Positions 18,601 through 28,266 are shown, counted from the first letter of the stretch. The stretch: 64,000 bases of DNA from Candidatus Heimdallarchaeota archaeon (GCA_030614005.1 JAUWKS010000002.1:1-64000); one strand, 5' to 3'. Notes: generated from the letters alone by a model not told the origin. Numbers and translations: made by a program.

Positions 18601-19870
18601 CAGTTATGCCAAATCATTAAGAAAAGTATATCGGGCAAGATTTTCAGAGTTTGCTAAGAAGGTATTTGTACCTTTAGGAGAATTCATTGATGAAATGACT
18701 GTTATGGATGATGCACTAAACCTTTCTGTAAAACTCCTAAAAGATCGAATTGAAAACCCCTCAATTCGAATTGACAATATAGTGCTCAAACTTTACGATT
18801 ATGGAATTATTGCACGAAAAATCGAATTTGCTAATAAAGGTACTCTACAAACTGCCAGTGGAGATTTAGTAGATTATTATTATTTGAAAATGCCTTCCGG
18901 AAGACAAAAACAATTAATTTACGACCTTGTATCTGATTTTTTGGATTCAGAAGAACTTCCAATTCAATTAATATTTGTTTCAGCGTGGGCTAGAACTGGA
19001 TGGGATGTACGAACACCAGATATTCTTATCGATGCTACAGCAACTCGAGACGTTACAGCGTGGCAACAATTACGTGGACGAGCTATGAGAGCTTTAGAGA
19101 GCTGGACAATAGACTGCTATAAAACAATTGCAGTATTGCTCGGAAAAGCTGGGACAGCTAATCAAATTTTTGAAAGATTACCACTTGAAATGCAACAAAA
19201 TTTTCAAAAGATTCGGAAAGAATTTACTCCTAAAAAAGAGTTAACGTCAGAGATGATTGATTTACTTGATGTTTCTATAGATGAATCCAAACTTCCTTCT
19301 GAAGAAAAAGTAGTTCTAAAAGCAAAAGTAAATGAGGGATCATTAGATAAACTTTCTACAAATGAACGTATGAAATTAATCATTTATCTAATGCTCTCTA
19401 AAAACAAAGTTGCGCATATTTTCGAGATGGTAAAAGCATCTGGTTCAACAAAACAAGTTGAATTTAATAAAAAAGATGGTCTCTGGCGCAGAAAAGCAGC
19501 AATAGCTAAGAAGCATAGAGATGAACCTATTTTACCTGTACCTGGAGCTGAACGACGACGTGGAAAATATATTGCCCCACTTGTTTACTCAAAAGATCCT
19601 ACAATGGATACACCAGCAGAAGTAAAAACTACCTTAAAAAATCTATTACAAGGATTAGATGAAGATTTACTTGATAATTGGGTTCTATCCTTAGTAGAAG
19701 AAAACGTTGCAGATGAAAGTGTAACTGCAAATTCTGAAGTAGATCAAGAACGGAAAAAACTCGAAGAGCTAGCTCTCCGAGAGGAGAGAATGAAAAAAGT
19801 AGAAGTTGATGGAGTATCTGAAGATATATTAAGGGAGTTCCTAAGTGGAATTGATTCAATAGAATTCTAA
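15644..19870 (+). CDS. Large SF2 helicase/ATPase with N-terminal extension and inter-lobe insert
   Basis: Walker A DSPTGSGKT, DEAH, motif III SGTAKA, motif V/VI SAWARTGWDVRTPDILIDATATRDVTAWQQLRGRAMRA. Confidence 0.85.
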   Translation: MQNMFKRFFGWIKKVFRKVKIEPETPIEDISTTEEDEVVDETIYMEEYSPDIFAVTEGDQPLFDEEKDLERQVIELKKTKEVTQSVDDILNQISSEEDIFQVLGADDFWNATGYCTTVQEKFSKVLQENDVEQQLKYFWRTNKMYMRSVEAYRDALAQNDMLRGRVMLLNIRMLYDVLIEMRRLNSKVIPKPQTIDMEMRKEYVKDVLVEILEKSNIPLSIKEILEEVQKGEEKFVLELLRAESIQFYLETLVEEEFIKRIERVIDLAPPPLPYIPAEITAAIPDTIFEYTFAPDVKMYRREDIGREELSALFPPEIYKGLQENGFYRIEDVYGKLDELQKILLEKLHFEPDMTTISIGILRERIGREEARPKKVDLDEQKSLISKRLKDKELQKKSEKTTPEDVEIKEKVATATKVKKPKSNILKIPHQDIINSPIPRPYQLEAYYMFKGEKYNGNIIDSPTGSGKTLMGMMCIQDWIRKLRFNESILVLVPTQNYQSQWVDSICFNEIGLQISPSFVFSGTITQLENFIQKTREIPPIIILTYTSLAQVLGAKTKKEKELRQLINWLGIRHVIFDEAHKIVEQEGSATNEVAKRLVKIFKGAHIENLIGFSGTAKAYEKDFKKLKLKLIYIVPEKELIIHGFVAPIAELGVTFAYSGREKAIRELHNELKMNMKQLWNYFGDNNLRREFQKIPMNDRLFICKELLGMYQSYRRDMVNEKLKSKFLDWAPNREKGPLSLIDTNLVQAVQIYNGWSDISLAYNSQHTNAAREIVEETEQLVMRLEKLIRIPSLQKMIKSEKYGKRMPKRKTFYDIRKESKDRRETSKKVRNIMCSSMVGIYKALDTWARTKIGEGRVGTFQSIINAEEEIRDVKGVVIFDTGRTIKVEDDTGIGSPGFSGVGGSFAQSLSTNILRYNPIAVQSSEMYISFNPDLEKPLHVMMAEYVRNEVIVGKLTERIFMELIFELPFQEQLSNFMYLTFKELMSSYAKSLRKVYRARFSEFAKKVFVPLGEFIDEMTVMDDALNLSVKLLKDRIENPSIRIDNIVLKLYDYGIIARKIEFANKGTLQTASGDLVDYYYLKMPSGRQKQLIYDLVSDFLDSEELPIQLIFVSAWARTGWDVRTPDILIDATATRDVTAWQQLRGRAMRALESWTIDCYKTIAVLLGKAGTANQIFERLPLEMQQNFQKIRKEFTPKKELTSEMIDLLDVSIDESKLPSEEKVVLKAKVNEGSLDKLSTNERMKLIIYLMLSKNKVAHIFEMVKASGSTKQVEFNKKDGLWRRKAAIAKKHRDEPILPVPGAERRRGKYIAPLVYSKDPTMDTPAEVKTTLKNLLQGLDEDLLDNWVLSLVEENVADESVTANSEVDQERKKLEELALREERMKKVEVDGVSEDILREFLSGIDSIEF

Positions 19871-19913
19871 GAACGACTTTCTATTTTCCTTTTCAAAATT
19901 GAAAATCAGTTTG

Positions 19914-20282
19914 TTAGTCTTTGATTGCAAATAGTATTTTTGGACGTCCTCGTTTGTTTGTTCTAATTGGTTTTTTCTCAATATGTCCTTTCATAATCAT
20001 TTTCGATAATACATCATACAAAGTTGTTCGGGGGATATTTGTTAAAGAAACTAAAGTACCTCTAGTGATTGGACCTTTGTTTTCGAGTATGTCAAGAAGA
20101 AATTCTTCGATAGGAATTTGCTTATTTGCTTCCTCTTCTTCTCCATAAACAAATGCCGTTCTTTGACTATAAACAATCATATCCTTAGAAATTTCAGTTT
20201 CCTCTAGGCTCTTTCGTATCAATTTACTTATATCGTCGCTTATATGTAAGTCCCTGCTGCTCAATGATATAACAACCCACAA
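19914..20282 (-). CDS. Winged-helix transcriptional regulator
   Basis: ILENKGPITRGTLVSLTNIPRTTLYDVLSKMIMKGHIEKK plus basic KRGRPK tail. Confidence 0.7.
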   Translation of the reverse strand: MWVVISLSSRDLHISDDISKLIRKSLEETEISKDMIVYSQRTAFVYGEEEEANKQIPIEEFLLDILENKGPITRGTLVSLTNIPRTTLYDVLSKMIMKGHIEKKPIRTNKRGRPKILFAIKD

Positions 20283-20538
20283 TGATTTTTTATAAAAGTA
20301 CCATAAAGTTAGTTAGTAATAAACCTTATGTGACCAGTCGATAATTAACTGATAAGATAGGTTTTGACATCAAATAAAAAGGTATACAAATTATACAGAC
20401 AAAAAAATCATCCTTTAAATAGGATAAACTGAAGTTCTCAATGAATATCAAACAAGAGCAATTGTAAAAGGTTTTAAACAAAGTATACTCACTAATTGCA
20501 TAGACAATCGACATATTAATAGTAGCAATCACTTCACG

Positions 20539-20892
20539 GTGAGAAATATGAACACGAAAAGTGGAAGTTCAGAAAAAATGTTTGGAGAATATATTGATTT
20601 TGTTACTTCTAAAGCAGATTCTAGTACTGCAACTGATAGTACGAAAATAACAGGTAAAGCACTGAATTTCACTTTAAATAATATTGGACGGTGGTCTCTT
20701 GAAGAGAAAAAAGCAGCTGTTTGTATGATTTGTAAGCTTTACTTGAAATCAAATCAGAATGCTACACAATGCCCTATGTGTGAATCAATGTTTCATCACA
20801 AACATATTACAGATTGGCTTAGGGTAAAGGGAAAATGCCCTGTCTGTCAACAGAATCTTCGAATAGAAAGTCTGCAAAGAGTTAATCTTTAA
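20539..20892 (+). CDS. RING-like zinc finger protein
   Basis: CMICKLYLKSNQNATQCPMCESMFHHKHITDWLRVKGKCPVCQ: RING-H2-like Cys/His spacing including FHxxHIxxWL and terminal CPxC. Confidence 0.75.
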   Translation: MRNMNTKSGSSEKMFGEYIDFVTSKADSSTATDSTKITGKALNFTLNNIGRWSLEEKKAAVCMICKLYLKSNQNATQCPMCESMFHHKHITDWLRVKGKCPVCQQNLRIESLQRVNL

Positions 20893-20921
20893 AGATTATT
20901 TGAATTTAACGAATCAAAGAG

Positions 20922-21545
20922 TTGGTCATAAAAATGAATAATAGTTCCAAAAAGAAACAGGAATTTAAAATTGATACTATCAAAACTCCAAAAGGAAATG
21001 TTCCAACTGTAGAAAGTTTCCATAAAGTAATAGATGGGTTATTCGGTGAGGTATTGGATACAAGAAAAGATATTGCTAAACTTATACCCAATCTTGAAAA
21101 GGAATTACAAAATCTTAAAGAAATTCTAGCTCAACAAATGGTGCTTTCCGAAATAATCAATGATAACATCAATAAAATTGAGAGAGTATTGAAGAATCAA
21201 GGAAAGGAAATTGCTAAAGTGCATCAAGCAACAGAACTAGCTGGCAGCGGAAATCTTACTGAAGTAGGCTTATCCAATGAATCAATCCGAGCAGTTAGAA
21301 AACTAATTCAAACTGAGTTAGTAAAAGGAGTAAAACCAATTAATGATTCTTTGAAACAACTTGATAGAGAAATTACTAGTGCAAATAGAGAGATAATGAA
21401 AACAGTTGAAAGAAGTTTGGAAAATATTAAGGATCAAATAGACGATTTATCATCCAAAACTGAACTACAGATGCTGGAAATCGTAGAAAGCTTAAATCAG
21501 ACTCCTGCTAAGACATCAAAAACAAAGAAGAAACTAACATCATAA
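20922..21545 (+). CDS. Coiled-coil protein of unknown function
   Basis: 207 aa, long heptad-like helices, immediately downstream of RING-like gene. Confidence 0.6.
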   Translation: MVIKMNNSSKKKQEFKIDTIKTPKGNVPTVESFHKVIDGLFGEVLDTRKDIAKLIPNLEKELQNLKEILAQQMVLSEIINDNINKIERVLKNQGKEIAKVHQATELAGSGNLTEVGLSNESIRAVRKLIQTELVKGVKPINDSLKQLDREITSANREIMKTVERSLENIKDQIDDLSSKTELQMLEIVESLNQTPAKTSKTKKKLTS

Positions 21546-21633
21546 TTAGAATGATAAAAAGAAAAGAAAAATATAACTGGATTTTTTTACTTGGGTAGGA
21601 TAAATGATAAAGATAGGGTTAAAGAAATAACCC

Positions 21634-22056
21634 TTATGGTATCTCTAAAACAGAGATATCAACTTTCGATACACCATCTATGTCAGTTAACTCTTCTTTG
21701 ATAGTTTCCATATTGACATTCTTGAATTCTTTCGAGTCAATATAACCTTCATAGACACAGCTTTCTTGAGTAAAGCATAATCCAGTGGAATATAATGTTT
21801 TTATACCCGCTTTCATGAAAAGAGAGCCCATTTTCTTCAAAAAGTCAGGACTTAATTTTCCGATCTCGATTCCTACTTTGTACACTTTGTCACTAGTTGT
21901 AGGAATTATTCTAATAATTTTCGTACTAGGGGCGAGAATCATAACCGCATAATTTCCTTCTTCAGGCTTCAACGCATCTAAGAAAGTCTGGGGAAGTTGA
22001 ATGGGTTGCCCTACTTCAAGCTTACACATCTTTGCTACAGTTACTTCAGTTGTCAT
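21634..22056 (-). CDS. Conserved-looking hypothetical protein, ACT-like composition
   Basis: 140 aa alpha/beta protein, C-term TIKEELTDIDGVSKVDISVLEIP. Confidence 0.5.
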   Translation of the reverse strand: MTTEVTVAKMCKLEVGQPIQLPQTFLDALKPEEGNYAVMILAPSTKIIRIIPTTSDKVYKVGIEIGKLSPDFLKKMGSLFMKAGIKTLYSTGLCFTQESCVYEGYIDSKEFKNVNMETIKEELTDIDGVSKVDISVLEIP

Positions 22057-22360
22057 TACTGCCTCTCCTTCAAGAGAATTTTAAATTAATTGCTTTATTA
22101 AAAATATCCTTTGCTTGCTTATTAGTTTTACCTTTGTATACTATCTTATACACTTTTTCTTTTAAAAACTTAATCGAAAGCGCATGGTTTTAATGGTTTT
22201 TTAAGGAATTTTGTGATAAAAAAGGCCAATTTCTTGGTATCTCTCTTTTATCATATCCCTAATAGTTACTAAAAAAAAGAACAGAACTGATTATTAAAGG
22301 AGAATATTATGTGGATAATTTGATACTTTAAATTGGTCACCTAAAGATATAAGTATTATA

Positions 22361-23161
22361 GTGCGTTATAAACTTGTTAAAGGACGTATAAGAGATTATA
22401 ACGACAATCAATATAGGAGTTTGAATGCTCTGTCTGGCAGTAAAAAATATCGTGAAAAACGATTATCGCTTCTAATGCATCCTCTTCGAAGAGAGATTTA
22501 TCAACTAGTCTGTGAGACCCCAGGATCCTATTTTTATGAAATTGTTTGTGCTTTAGCAGCACCTCAGGGAACATTATCTTGGCATCTCCGAATGCTTGAA
22601 AAAGATGGTTTCATCAAATCGGATAAATTTGGTGGAAAGAGATTATTTTTCCCAAAAATGCTTCGTTCAGAATCAGCAGAACGTGCTTTTGCGATACTAA
22701 AAAATAATACTGCAGCAAAAGTTTTCGATCAAATAGTGAATAATTCCGGTTGTTACCAATCTGAAATAGCAGAAAAATTAGGTATTCATCATGACACAGT
22801 TCGTCATCATATTAATCGATTAGCAGAAGCAGAATTAATCGAAGTCATTCGAGATGGTAGGATGGTAAAGTATTTTCCAGGAGAGTTAGGTAAAGAGCTA
22901 ATAGCTGGAAGTCTCAATGTTCTTACAGAAAGATACGTCCAGTTTCTAATTGAAAAATTAGAAGAGGGATGTATGACTCCTGAAATAGTTGAAAGATCTC
23001 AACATACTATGTCTCTACGTATTGAATGTCCCAATTCAGAGGATATTTTTATGAAAATTGAACTCGGTCCTTGGGAAACCAAAACTGTTGGTGATGATGA
23101 AGAGGATGATGAAGACGAAGAAGATAATTACAAAGAAGAAAAGAATGATCAAGAAAACTAA
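22361..23161 (+). CDS. Tandem winged-helix (ArsR-like) transcriptional regulator with acidic tail
   Basis: Two wHTH units (APQGTLSWHLRMLEKDGFIK; HHDTVRHHINRLAEAELIE), acidic C-term. Confidence 0.8.
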   Translation: MRYKLVKGRIRDYNDNQYRSLNALSGSKKYREKRLSLLMHPLRREIYQLVCETPGSYFYEIVCALAAPQGTLSWHLRMLEKDGFIKSDKFGGKRLFFPKMLRSESAERAFAILKNNTAAKVFDQIVNNSGCYQSEIAEKLGIHHDTVRHHINRLAEAELIEVIRDGRMVKYFPGELGKELIAGSLNVLTERYVQFLIEKLEEGCMTPEIVERSQHTMSLRIECPNSEDIFMKIELGPWETKTVGDDEEDDEDEEDNYKEEKNDQEN

Positions 23162-23217
23162 ATTACCAAATCCAAAAATTATTTCTTTTATAGTAAAAAA
23201 AGTAAAAGATTAGAAAA

Positions 23218-23997
23218 TTATTTCAATTTTCTAAGTGTCTTTTTCAATTCCTCATATGCAGCTTCCCAATTCTTAATTTCTTCCGAAAGTTCTACCTTTT
23301 CATCGTCATATTCTTCTTCAGAAAGCTCACCTGTTGATTTCCGAACAAATAATGTTTCCAGAAACTCTCTTTTCTCGCCAAGTTCTTTTTTAAGTTGATC
23401 TTTCCAGCGTTCCATTTTGATTAATTCAGTAGTGATTTGTTTGTCTGAATCAGAGATAGTGGCTTTATATTCACGCTTCATTTTCTCGTAAGTTTTCTGA
23501 CTAATGCTTTTCTCTTTCTTCAAACCTTCAAGCTTGGATAAATGGTCTTCACTATCATCTTTTTTCTTCATTAACTCGAAAATAGGTATTTGAGTACTCC
23601 CTTTCGCAATCTTTTTCTTATCAAGTCTGATTTCTACAAAGCGCATATTGAGTTCAGTTACTCGCTCTTTTGCATCTTCTTTTGGAATGAGACCAACTTT
23701 TACTCGTTCTTCAAGATTCTCAATTTCTTCTAGAATTTCTTCCATTTCCTTATCTATGATTATTAATCGACCTTTAATAGATAAAGCATGGACAATCTCT
23801 TGATCAATGAGAATTTCTTCTGATGATTCGTCATCCTCTGAACCATAACTCATAGAAGACGAATGCATTTCTTTTTGAGTTTGGGATGCTTTTCTCTGCT
23901 GGAAAAGATCTTTCGACAATCTTGCACCACATGATTTGCAGAATGTAAAATTCGGCAAAACGGGTTTACCACAAACTGGACATCTATATTCTACCAT
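23218..23997 (-). CDS. Zinc-ribbon + coiled-coil protein
   Basis: N-term YRCPVCGKPVLPNFTFCKSCGARL then long coiled coil. Confidence 0.65.
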   Translation of the reverse strand: MVEYRCPVCGKPVLPNFTFCKSCGARLSKDLFQQRKASQTQKEMHSSSMSYGSEDDESSEEILIDQEIVHALSIKGRLIIIDKEMEEILEEIENLEERVKVGLIPKEDAKERVTELNMRFVEIRLDKKKIAKGSTQIPIFELMKKKDDSEDHLSKLEGLKKEKSISQKTYEKMKREYKATISDSDKQITTELIKMERWKDQLKKELGEKREFLETLFVRKSTGELSEEEYDDEKVELSEEIKNWEAAYEELKKTLRKLK

Positions 23998-24249
23998 TTT
24001 TTTCTACCTTTAGTTATTTATATAGAATCATTTAACAACTAACTAAAAAAAGAATTGCTTTTAGGATTATTTACTTTTTTTCATATCTTTCATCAAATAC
24101 AAGTACTTTCCAAGCAGTTTATAATAGCAAATTATTAAAATTGCTCTTTTATTTACTAGCGAATAACAAGATTTTTATCATTATTTACTCGAAAAATGAC
24201 AAACTTTAAATGACACTTCATCTCGTGAAGTAGTTGTGAGTTGATACAC

Positions 24250-24795
24250 ATGGCAAGAAGACCCGCTCGTTGTTATACTAAAATTACAGGACCACCCTAT
24301 ACTCGAAAAAAATATGTTCGAAGTATTCCAGTTTCTAAAATCACTAGTTTTGAAGCTGGAAACAAAACTGGCACATTTCCAATTTCTGTTTCCCTTTATT
24401 CCAAGGAAGCATGCCAAGTTCGACATGTTGCTTTAGATGCAGTAAGAATGATGACCAATCGACATATGGGAAAGAAAGCAGGTGCAGAAAACTACCACCT
24501 TGTAATTAGAATATATCCCCACCATATCTTGCGTGAAAATAAAATGATGGCTTTTGCCGGTGCAGATAGGTTACAGGATGGTATGCGACGTTCTTTTGGT
24601 AAGCCAATGGATCTTGCAGCAAGAATAAGAGCAAATCAAGCATTAGTAACAATCCATACTTTTCCACAATTTGTAGAGAATGCTTATAGAGCATTAAAAA
24701 TGGGTGGAGATAAATTACCTACTCCATATTCATTAAAAATTGATGTCGGAGAAGAAATATATAAAAAACATAAAATGACAAAAGAAAAAGCTTAG
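24250..24795 (+). CDS. rpl10e: Ribosomal protein L10e (uL16)
   Basis: MARRPARCYTKITGPPYTRKKYVRSIP...; start 24250. Confidence 0.93.
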   Translation: MARRPARCYTKITGPPYTRKKYVRSIPVSKITSFEAGNKTGTFPISVSLYSKEACQVRHVALDAVRMMTNRHMGKKAGAENYHLVIRIYPHHILRENKMMAFAGADRLQDGMRRSFGKPMDLAARIRANQALVTIHTFPQFVENAYRALKMGGDKLPTPYSLKIDVGEEIYKKHKMTKEKA

Positions 24796-24985
24796 TTCTT
24801 TTTCCTTTTTTTTATTTCTAAATTATTTATTCCTCACAATTTTCGATTTTACCTTGATTTCAAGATAATATCCATATATGCTTTTGATAATCTCAACTTA
24901 CATTTTATTAAACATACTACTCTCAAATGAGGATTGGATACTTAATACTAGAAAAAACAGCTGCATAACCCTCAGGAAAACTATC

Positions 24986-25387
24986 ATGGAATTTATCTGT
25001 GCAAAATGTAATGCTAATCTCGAAAAAAATGCTGATTTGCTTGTTGTTGGTTGCTCAAAGTGTGGTTCAAAAGTATTTAAAACCATCACAACAAATATTG
25101 AAAAACCTGCTGTAATAAAAACAATTCCAAAAGTTTTACGTGAAACAATCGAAGATTATTCAGTAACTAAATATGAAATTATTCCAAAACTGATAAGAGA
25201 GGATGCAGAAGAAGAAAGAACAAGGGAATTAGAGGCTGATAATATACCAGCAATAAAACTAAGGAAAAAGGGAATTTATGATGTTAATCTAGATTCGCTC
25301 TTTAGAGATAAAAAAACAGATCCAATTGTTTTAAGTGGAAAGCAAGGAATATATCGAATAGAAATGATTCCTGCTAAAGAAAAATAG
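24986..25387 (+). CDS. Zinc-ribbon protein (OapC/DUF2072-like)
   Basis: FICAKCNANLEKNADLLVVGCSKCGSKVF and C-term GIYDVNLDSLF...GIYRIEM; start 24986 preferred. Confidence 0.5.
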   Translation: MEFICAKCNANLEKNADLLVVGCSKCGSKVFKTITTNIEKPAVIKTIPKVLRETIEDYSVTKYEIIPKLIREDAEEERTRELEADNIPAIKLRKKGIYDVNLDSLFRDKKTDPIVLSGKQGIYRIEMIPAKEK

Positions 25388-25410
25388 AATAAGGAATTTT
25401 GGAAAAACCC

Positions 25411-25887
25411 TCAGTTTTTCGGATTTAACAAATATAATTCCATTTCTTTATCTTTTGTACGGAAAATTGCTGGTCGAGTTTCAACTAAGTATATTTCTAA
25501 TGTAACTGAAACAATTCCTTCCACAAGATGTCCACCAACAGCTTTACCGTCTTTTTCACCAACAATGATGTGAATATGAGCAATAGGTTCTTTTGTGTCT
25601 TTATTAATTGCAATATTTCCAGTACAAGCTATAACCTCAACTTCATCAAAAGGAGTATTAAGGTATTTCTTCTTACCAACATCAAAATAACCATACTTGC
25701 CTTTTTCAAGAGCACCAATTGCTGTTAGAAAACCACCTGTTATTTTTTGTTCTTTAACATAGTGAATAATACTTGAAAGTACTTCATCGCCTTTTTCCAG
25801 CTTGATCATATGAACCTTTTGTTGTTCCATTATCATAGTTTTCATTTTCATCAACCTTTGAATTGTATATACTATTAAAAATTTCAA
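25411..25887 (-). CDS. PPC/DUF296 domain protein
   Basis: GDEVLSSIIHYVKEQKITGGFLTAIGALEKGKYGYF...HIHIIVGEKDGKAVGGHLVEG. Confidence 0.85.
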   Translation of the reverse strand: MKFLIVYTIQRLMKMKTMIMEQQKVHMIKLEKGDEVLSSIIHYVKEQKITGGFLTAIGALEKGKYGYFDVGKKKYLNTPFDEVEVIACTGNIAINKDTKEPIAHIHIIVGEKDGKAVGGHLVEGIVSVTLEIYLVETRPAIFRTKDKEMELYLLNPKN

Positions 25888-25916
25888 TCTTTTTGTTATT
25901 CATTAAAAACTCAATT

Positions 25917-27125
25917 CTAAGAAGTCAGCTGTTCTCTAAGAGTAGAAATTTGTTTTCTAATAGTTACTAGTTCTTTATTTATAAGTTGGATATTCTCATC
26001 GAATTCCAATTTGCTTTTTAATCCTTCTTGAAATTCAGTTTCATTTTTTTCAATTGCTTTCTCTAAACGATATTTTTCCGCCTCAAGAGTGAGAAGGTGC
26101 ATATATGGATCGCCCCCAGCAGTTGGTTGGGAACTGACAATAGAGTTTTGTTGCTTTAAAATCTCAGAAGGTTTCACCAATGAATCCTTTTCAGCTAATT
26201 TTTGTGTATCAAGTGATTCTTCAGATTGAATAGGTACTTCTTCTATTGAAGTTTCTTCAGAAATAATTGGTAGAACAATTTCAGCTTCAGCATTCGATTG
26301 CGAACGCTCTTCTTGAGATAATTGCTTTACAAAAGAAGAAATTTGTTTTTTTGTTTCTTCCTCTGCTTCGGTAATTATGGACCTCATTTGAGATAGCACA
26401 GTTTCTGGAGCACTCTCTGGAGTTCTCTTCTCAGAGAGTTTCTGAATTGTTGCTGTTGCTTGGAATGATGAATCCTCTTCTTGCTCTTGAACTGAAACAT
26501 TTTCTTTTACCAAGGATTTAATCACAGGGGGAAGAACCTCTTCCTCTTCTAAGTCTTCTTTTGTCTGCTGAAGGTCATGTTCAATAGGAAGCATTACAGG
26601 AGGATCAATTGTTTTATCTTGGTCTTCTTCTATTTCTTTCACAATTGGTTCGGTTTGTTGTACAATGACCGAATCTTTTCTCTCCTCTGTATCATGGGAA
26701 TCTGAAACAGCAGGTTTTTCTTTTACCAAAGTGCTCATTAGTGAACGTAAATCAGTTAATTCGGATTTTAGAGCAGCTAATTCATCTTTTATTTGGGATG
26801 CATCAGAAGAATCAGTTCTTGTAAATACTACACTCTTAGATTGCACAATAACTTTGATTACAGTATCATTTAGTTGCTTTTGATGTCTAAACCACTGTTT
26901 ATGTGGATTCCAATCAAGTACCTTATCCCTTGTAGAAGTTAGAAGTTCAATGAATTCGCTATTTGTTTCTTTCTCACCAATTAATGAAGCTTCTAAAGAA
27001 GAGATAATATCAATAATGGCTATACGTAATTCTGCTTCTTGGCTGGAGTGAGATTCTCCTTTAACTAAAATAGCATGCATTTCTTCTAAACTAGTGACGT
27101 TTTTTTGGAAAACTTCCTCTGTCAA
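25917..27125 (-). CDS. Coiled-coil protein with low-complexity acidic middle region
   Basis: 402 aa, Glu/Ser/Gln-rich, C-terminal coiled coil. Confidence 0.5.
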   Translation of the reverse strand: MTEEVFQKNVTSLEEMHAILVKGESHSSQEAELRIAIIDIISSLEASLIGEKETNSEFIELLTSTRDKVLDWNPHKQWFRHQKQLNDTVIKVIVQSKSVVFTRTDSSDASQIKDELAALKSELTDLRSLMSTLVKEKPAVSDSHDTEERKDSVIVQQTEPIVKEIEEDQDKTIDPPVMLPIEHDLQQTKEDLEEEEVLPPVIKSLVKENVSVQEQEEDSSFQATATIQKLSEKRTPESAPETVLSQMRSIITEAEEETKKQISSFVKQLSQEERSQSNAEAEIVLPIISEETSIEEVPIQSEESLDTQKLAEKDSLVKPSEILKQQNSIVSSQPTAGGDPYMHLLTLEAEKYRLEKAIEKNETEFQEGLKSKLEFDENIQLINKELVTIRKQISTLREQLTS

Positions 27126-27255
27126 AGGTAAAACACCTGGCGTTATTAATTATCTATGTCTTCTTGTTATTTCTAGCTTTGTATATGAATATATGAGTTT
27201 TGATAGAATAAAATAAAGAAAGAAAAATAAGAAAAACATCTTGTTTTTTGAATGG

Positions 27256-28266
27256 TTATTCTAAACCGAGATGTATTTCTCTTCGTTTTTGATAGTCATC
27301 TGGCCAATGATTTTGTATAAAGATTTGCTTGAATTTTACCTCTTTTTTAAGGTCATCAATTAAAGGTAAAATAGATTCATCTTCAACACCCCACAAGAAA
27401 AGATTAACTTCATGTTTAGTTCTATCTTGATATTTCTTAACGAAATCTAAATTATTTTTCAAGAGTTGAAAATCATCGGTAGGAAATGGAGTCCAAGCAG
27501 ACAAATGAATCGTTGGAATACCATAATTTCCTATAACATTTATATCTTGACCGAAATGTTTCAAAGCACCAATTGGTCCTTCTAAGGTGGGGTCTATATC
27601 CATCGTTATGGAAACGGTTAGGTCTTTTTTCAGGGTTATCGTCTGTGAAAGTTCTCGCAAAATAGTTTCAATTCTATTTTTACGCCAATTAAGCCATTCC
27701 GCTCCTAATTTGGGATCTCTTTGAATATCTCCTAATGAAAACATTCGTTCAATCCCATATGCACTAGAAAATGAGCGTCTACATCGTTCACAGAAACTAT
27801 ATTCCTCACGAGGAAAACGAATGTTATCAAGGAGTATTCCTTGAATTGGATGATTGCTTACCTCATCAATAATCGATTTCAGGTAAGTAGTATATGAATC
27901 TTTAAAGGGGTCAACAAAACTATTGTTTGGATTTCCACCATCTTTAATCGCAGAATAACTTGGATTTTTACCAAAGAAGTTATCCGCTAATCCATTGACC
28001 ACAGCATATACTTTAATGCCAATTGAATCAGCAATAGTTGAAAATGTTGAAAAGAATTCATTTGTATTTTTATTGGTTGGAGCTGTTGCACTCCGAAAGT
28101 GTACAAATCCAGAAGTGGATTTACCAACTACTGCAACTTCACTTAGAAAACCTCCGTTCTCCGCGAGAAATTCATCGGGACTTTGACGAAGATTAGTTGG
28201 ATCAATAATTGGGATTAAATTCTGGCTTGAAATACTGCGTATATCCATTGTTTCGTACCCACTCAC
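27256..28266 (-). CDS. Glycoside-hydrolase-like TIM-barrel protein
   Basis: IQGILLDNIRFPREEYSFCERCRRSFSSAYG and YLKSIIDEVSNHP resemble the YngK/GHL group. Confidence 0.55.
   Translation of the reverse strand: MSGYETMDIRSISSQNLIPIIDPTNLRQSPDEFLAENGGFLSEVAVVGKSTSGFVHFRSATAPTNKNTNEFFSTFSTIADSIGIKVYAVVNGLADNFFGKNPSYSAIKDGGNPNNSFVDPFKDSYTTYLKSIIDEVSNHPIQGILLDNIRFPREEYSFCERCRRSFSSAYGIERMFSLGDIQRDPKLGAEWLNWRKNRIETILRELSQTITLKKDLTVSITMDIDPTLEGPIGALKHFGQDINVIGNYGIPTIHLSAWTPFPTDDFQLLKNNLDFVKKYQDRTKHEVNLFLWGVEDESILPLIDDLKKEVKFKQIFIQNHWPDDYQKRREIHLGLE

Noticed and set aside
19890-19905. TTTTCAA-AA-TTGAAAA inverted repeat between convergent genes
   Set aside because: Two-nt loop and AT-only context; cannot be distinguished from chance in this AT-rich sequence
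23086-23161. GAT/GAA-rich repeat-like stretch
   Set aside because: Simply encodes the acidic C-terminal tail of the tandem wHTH regulator
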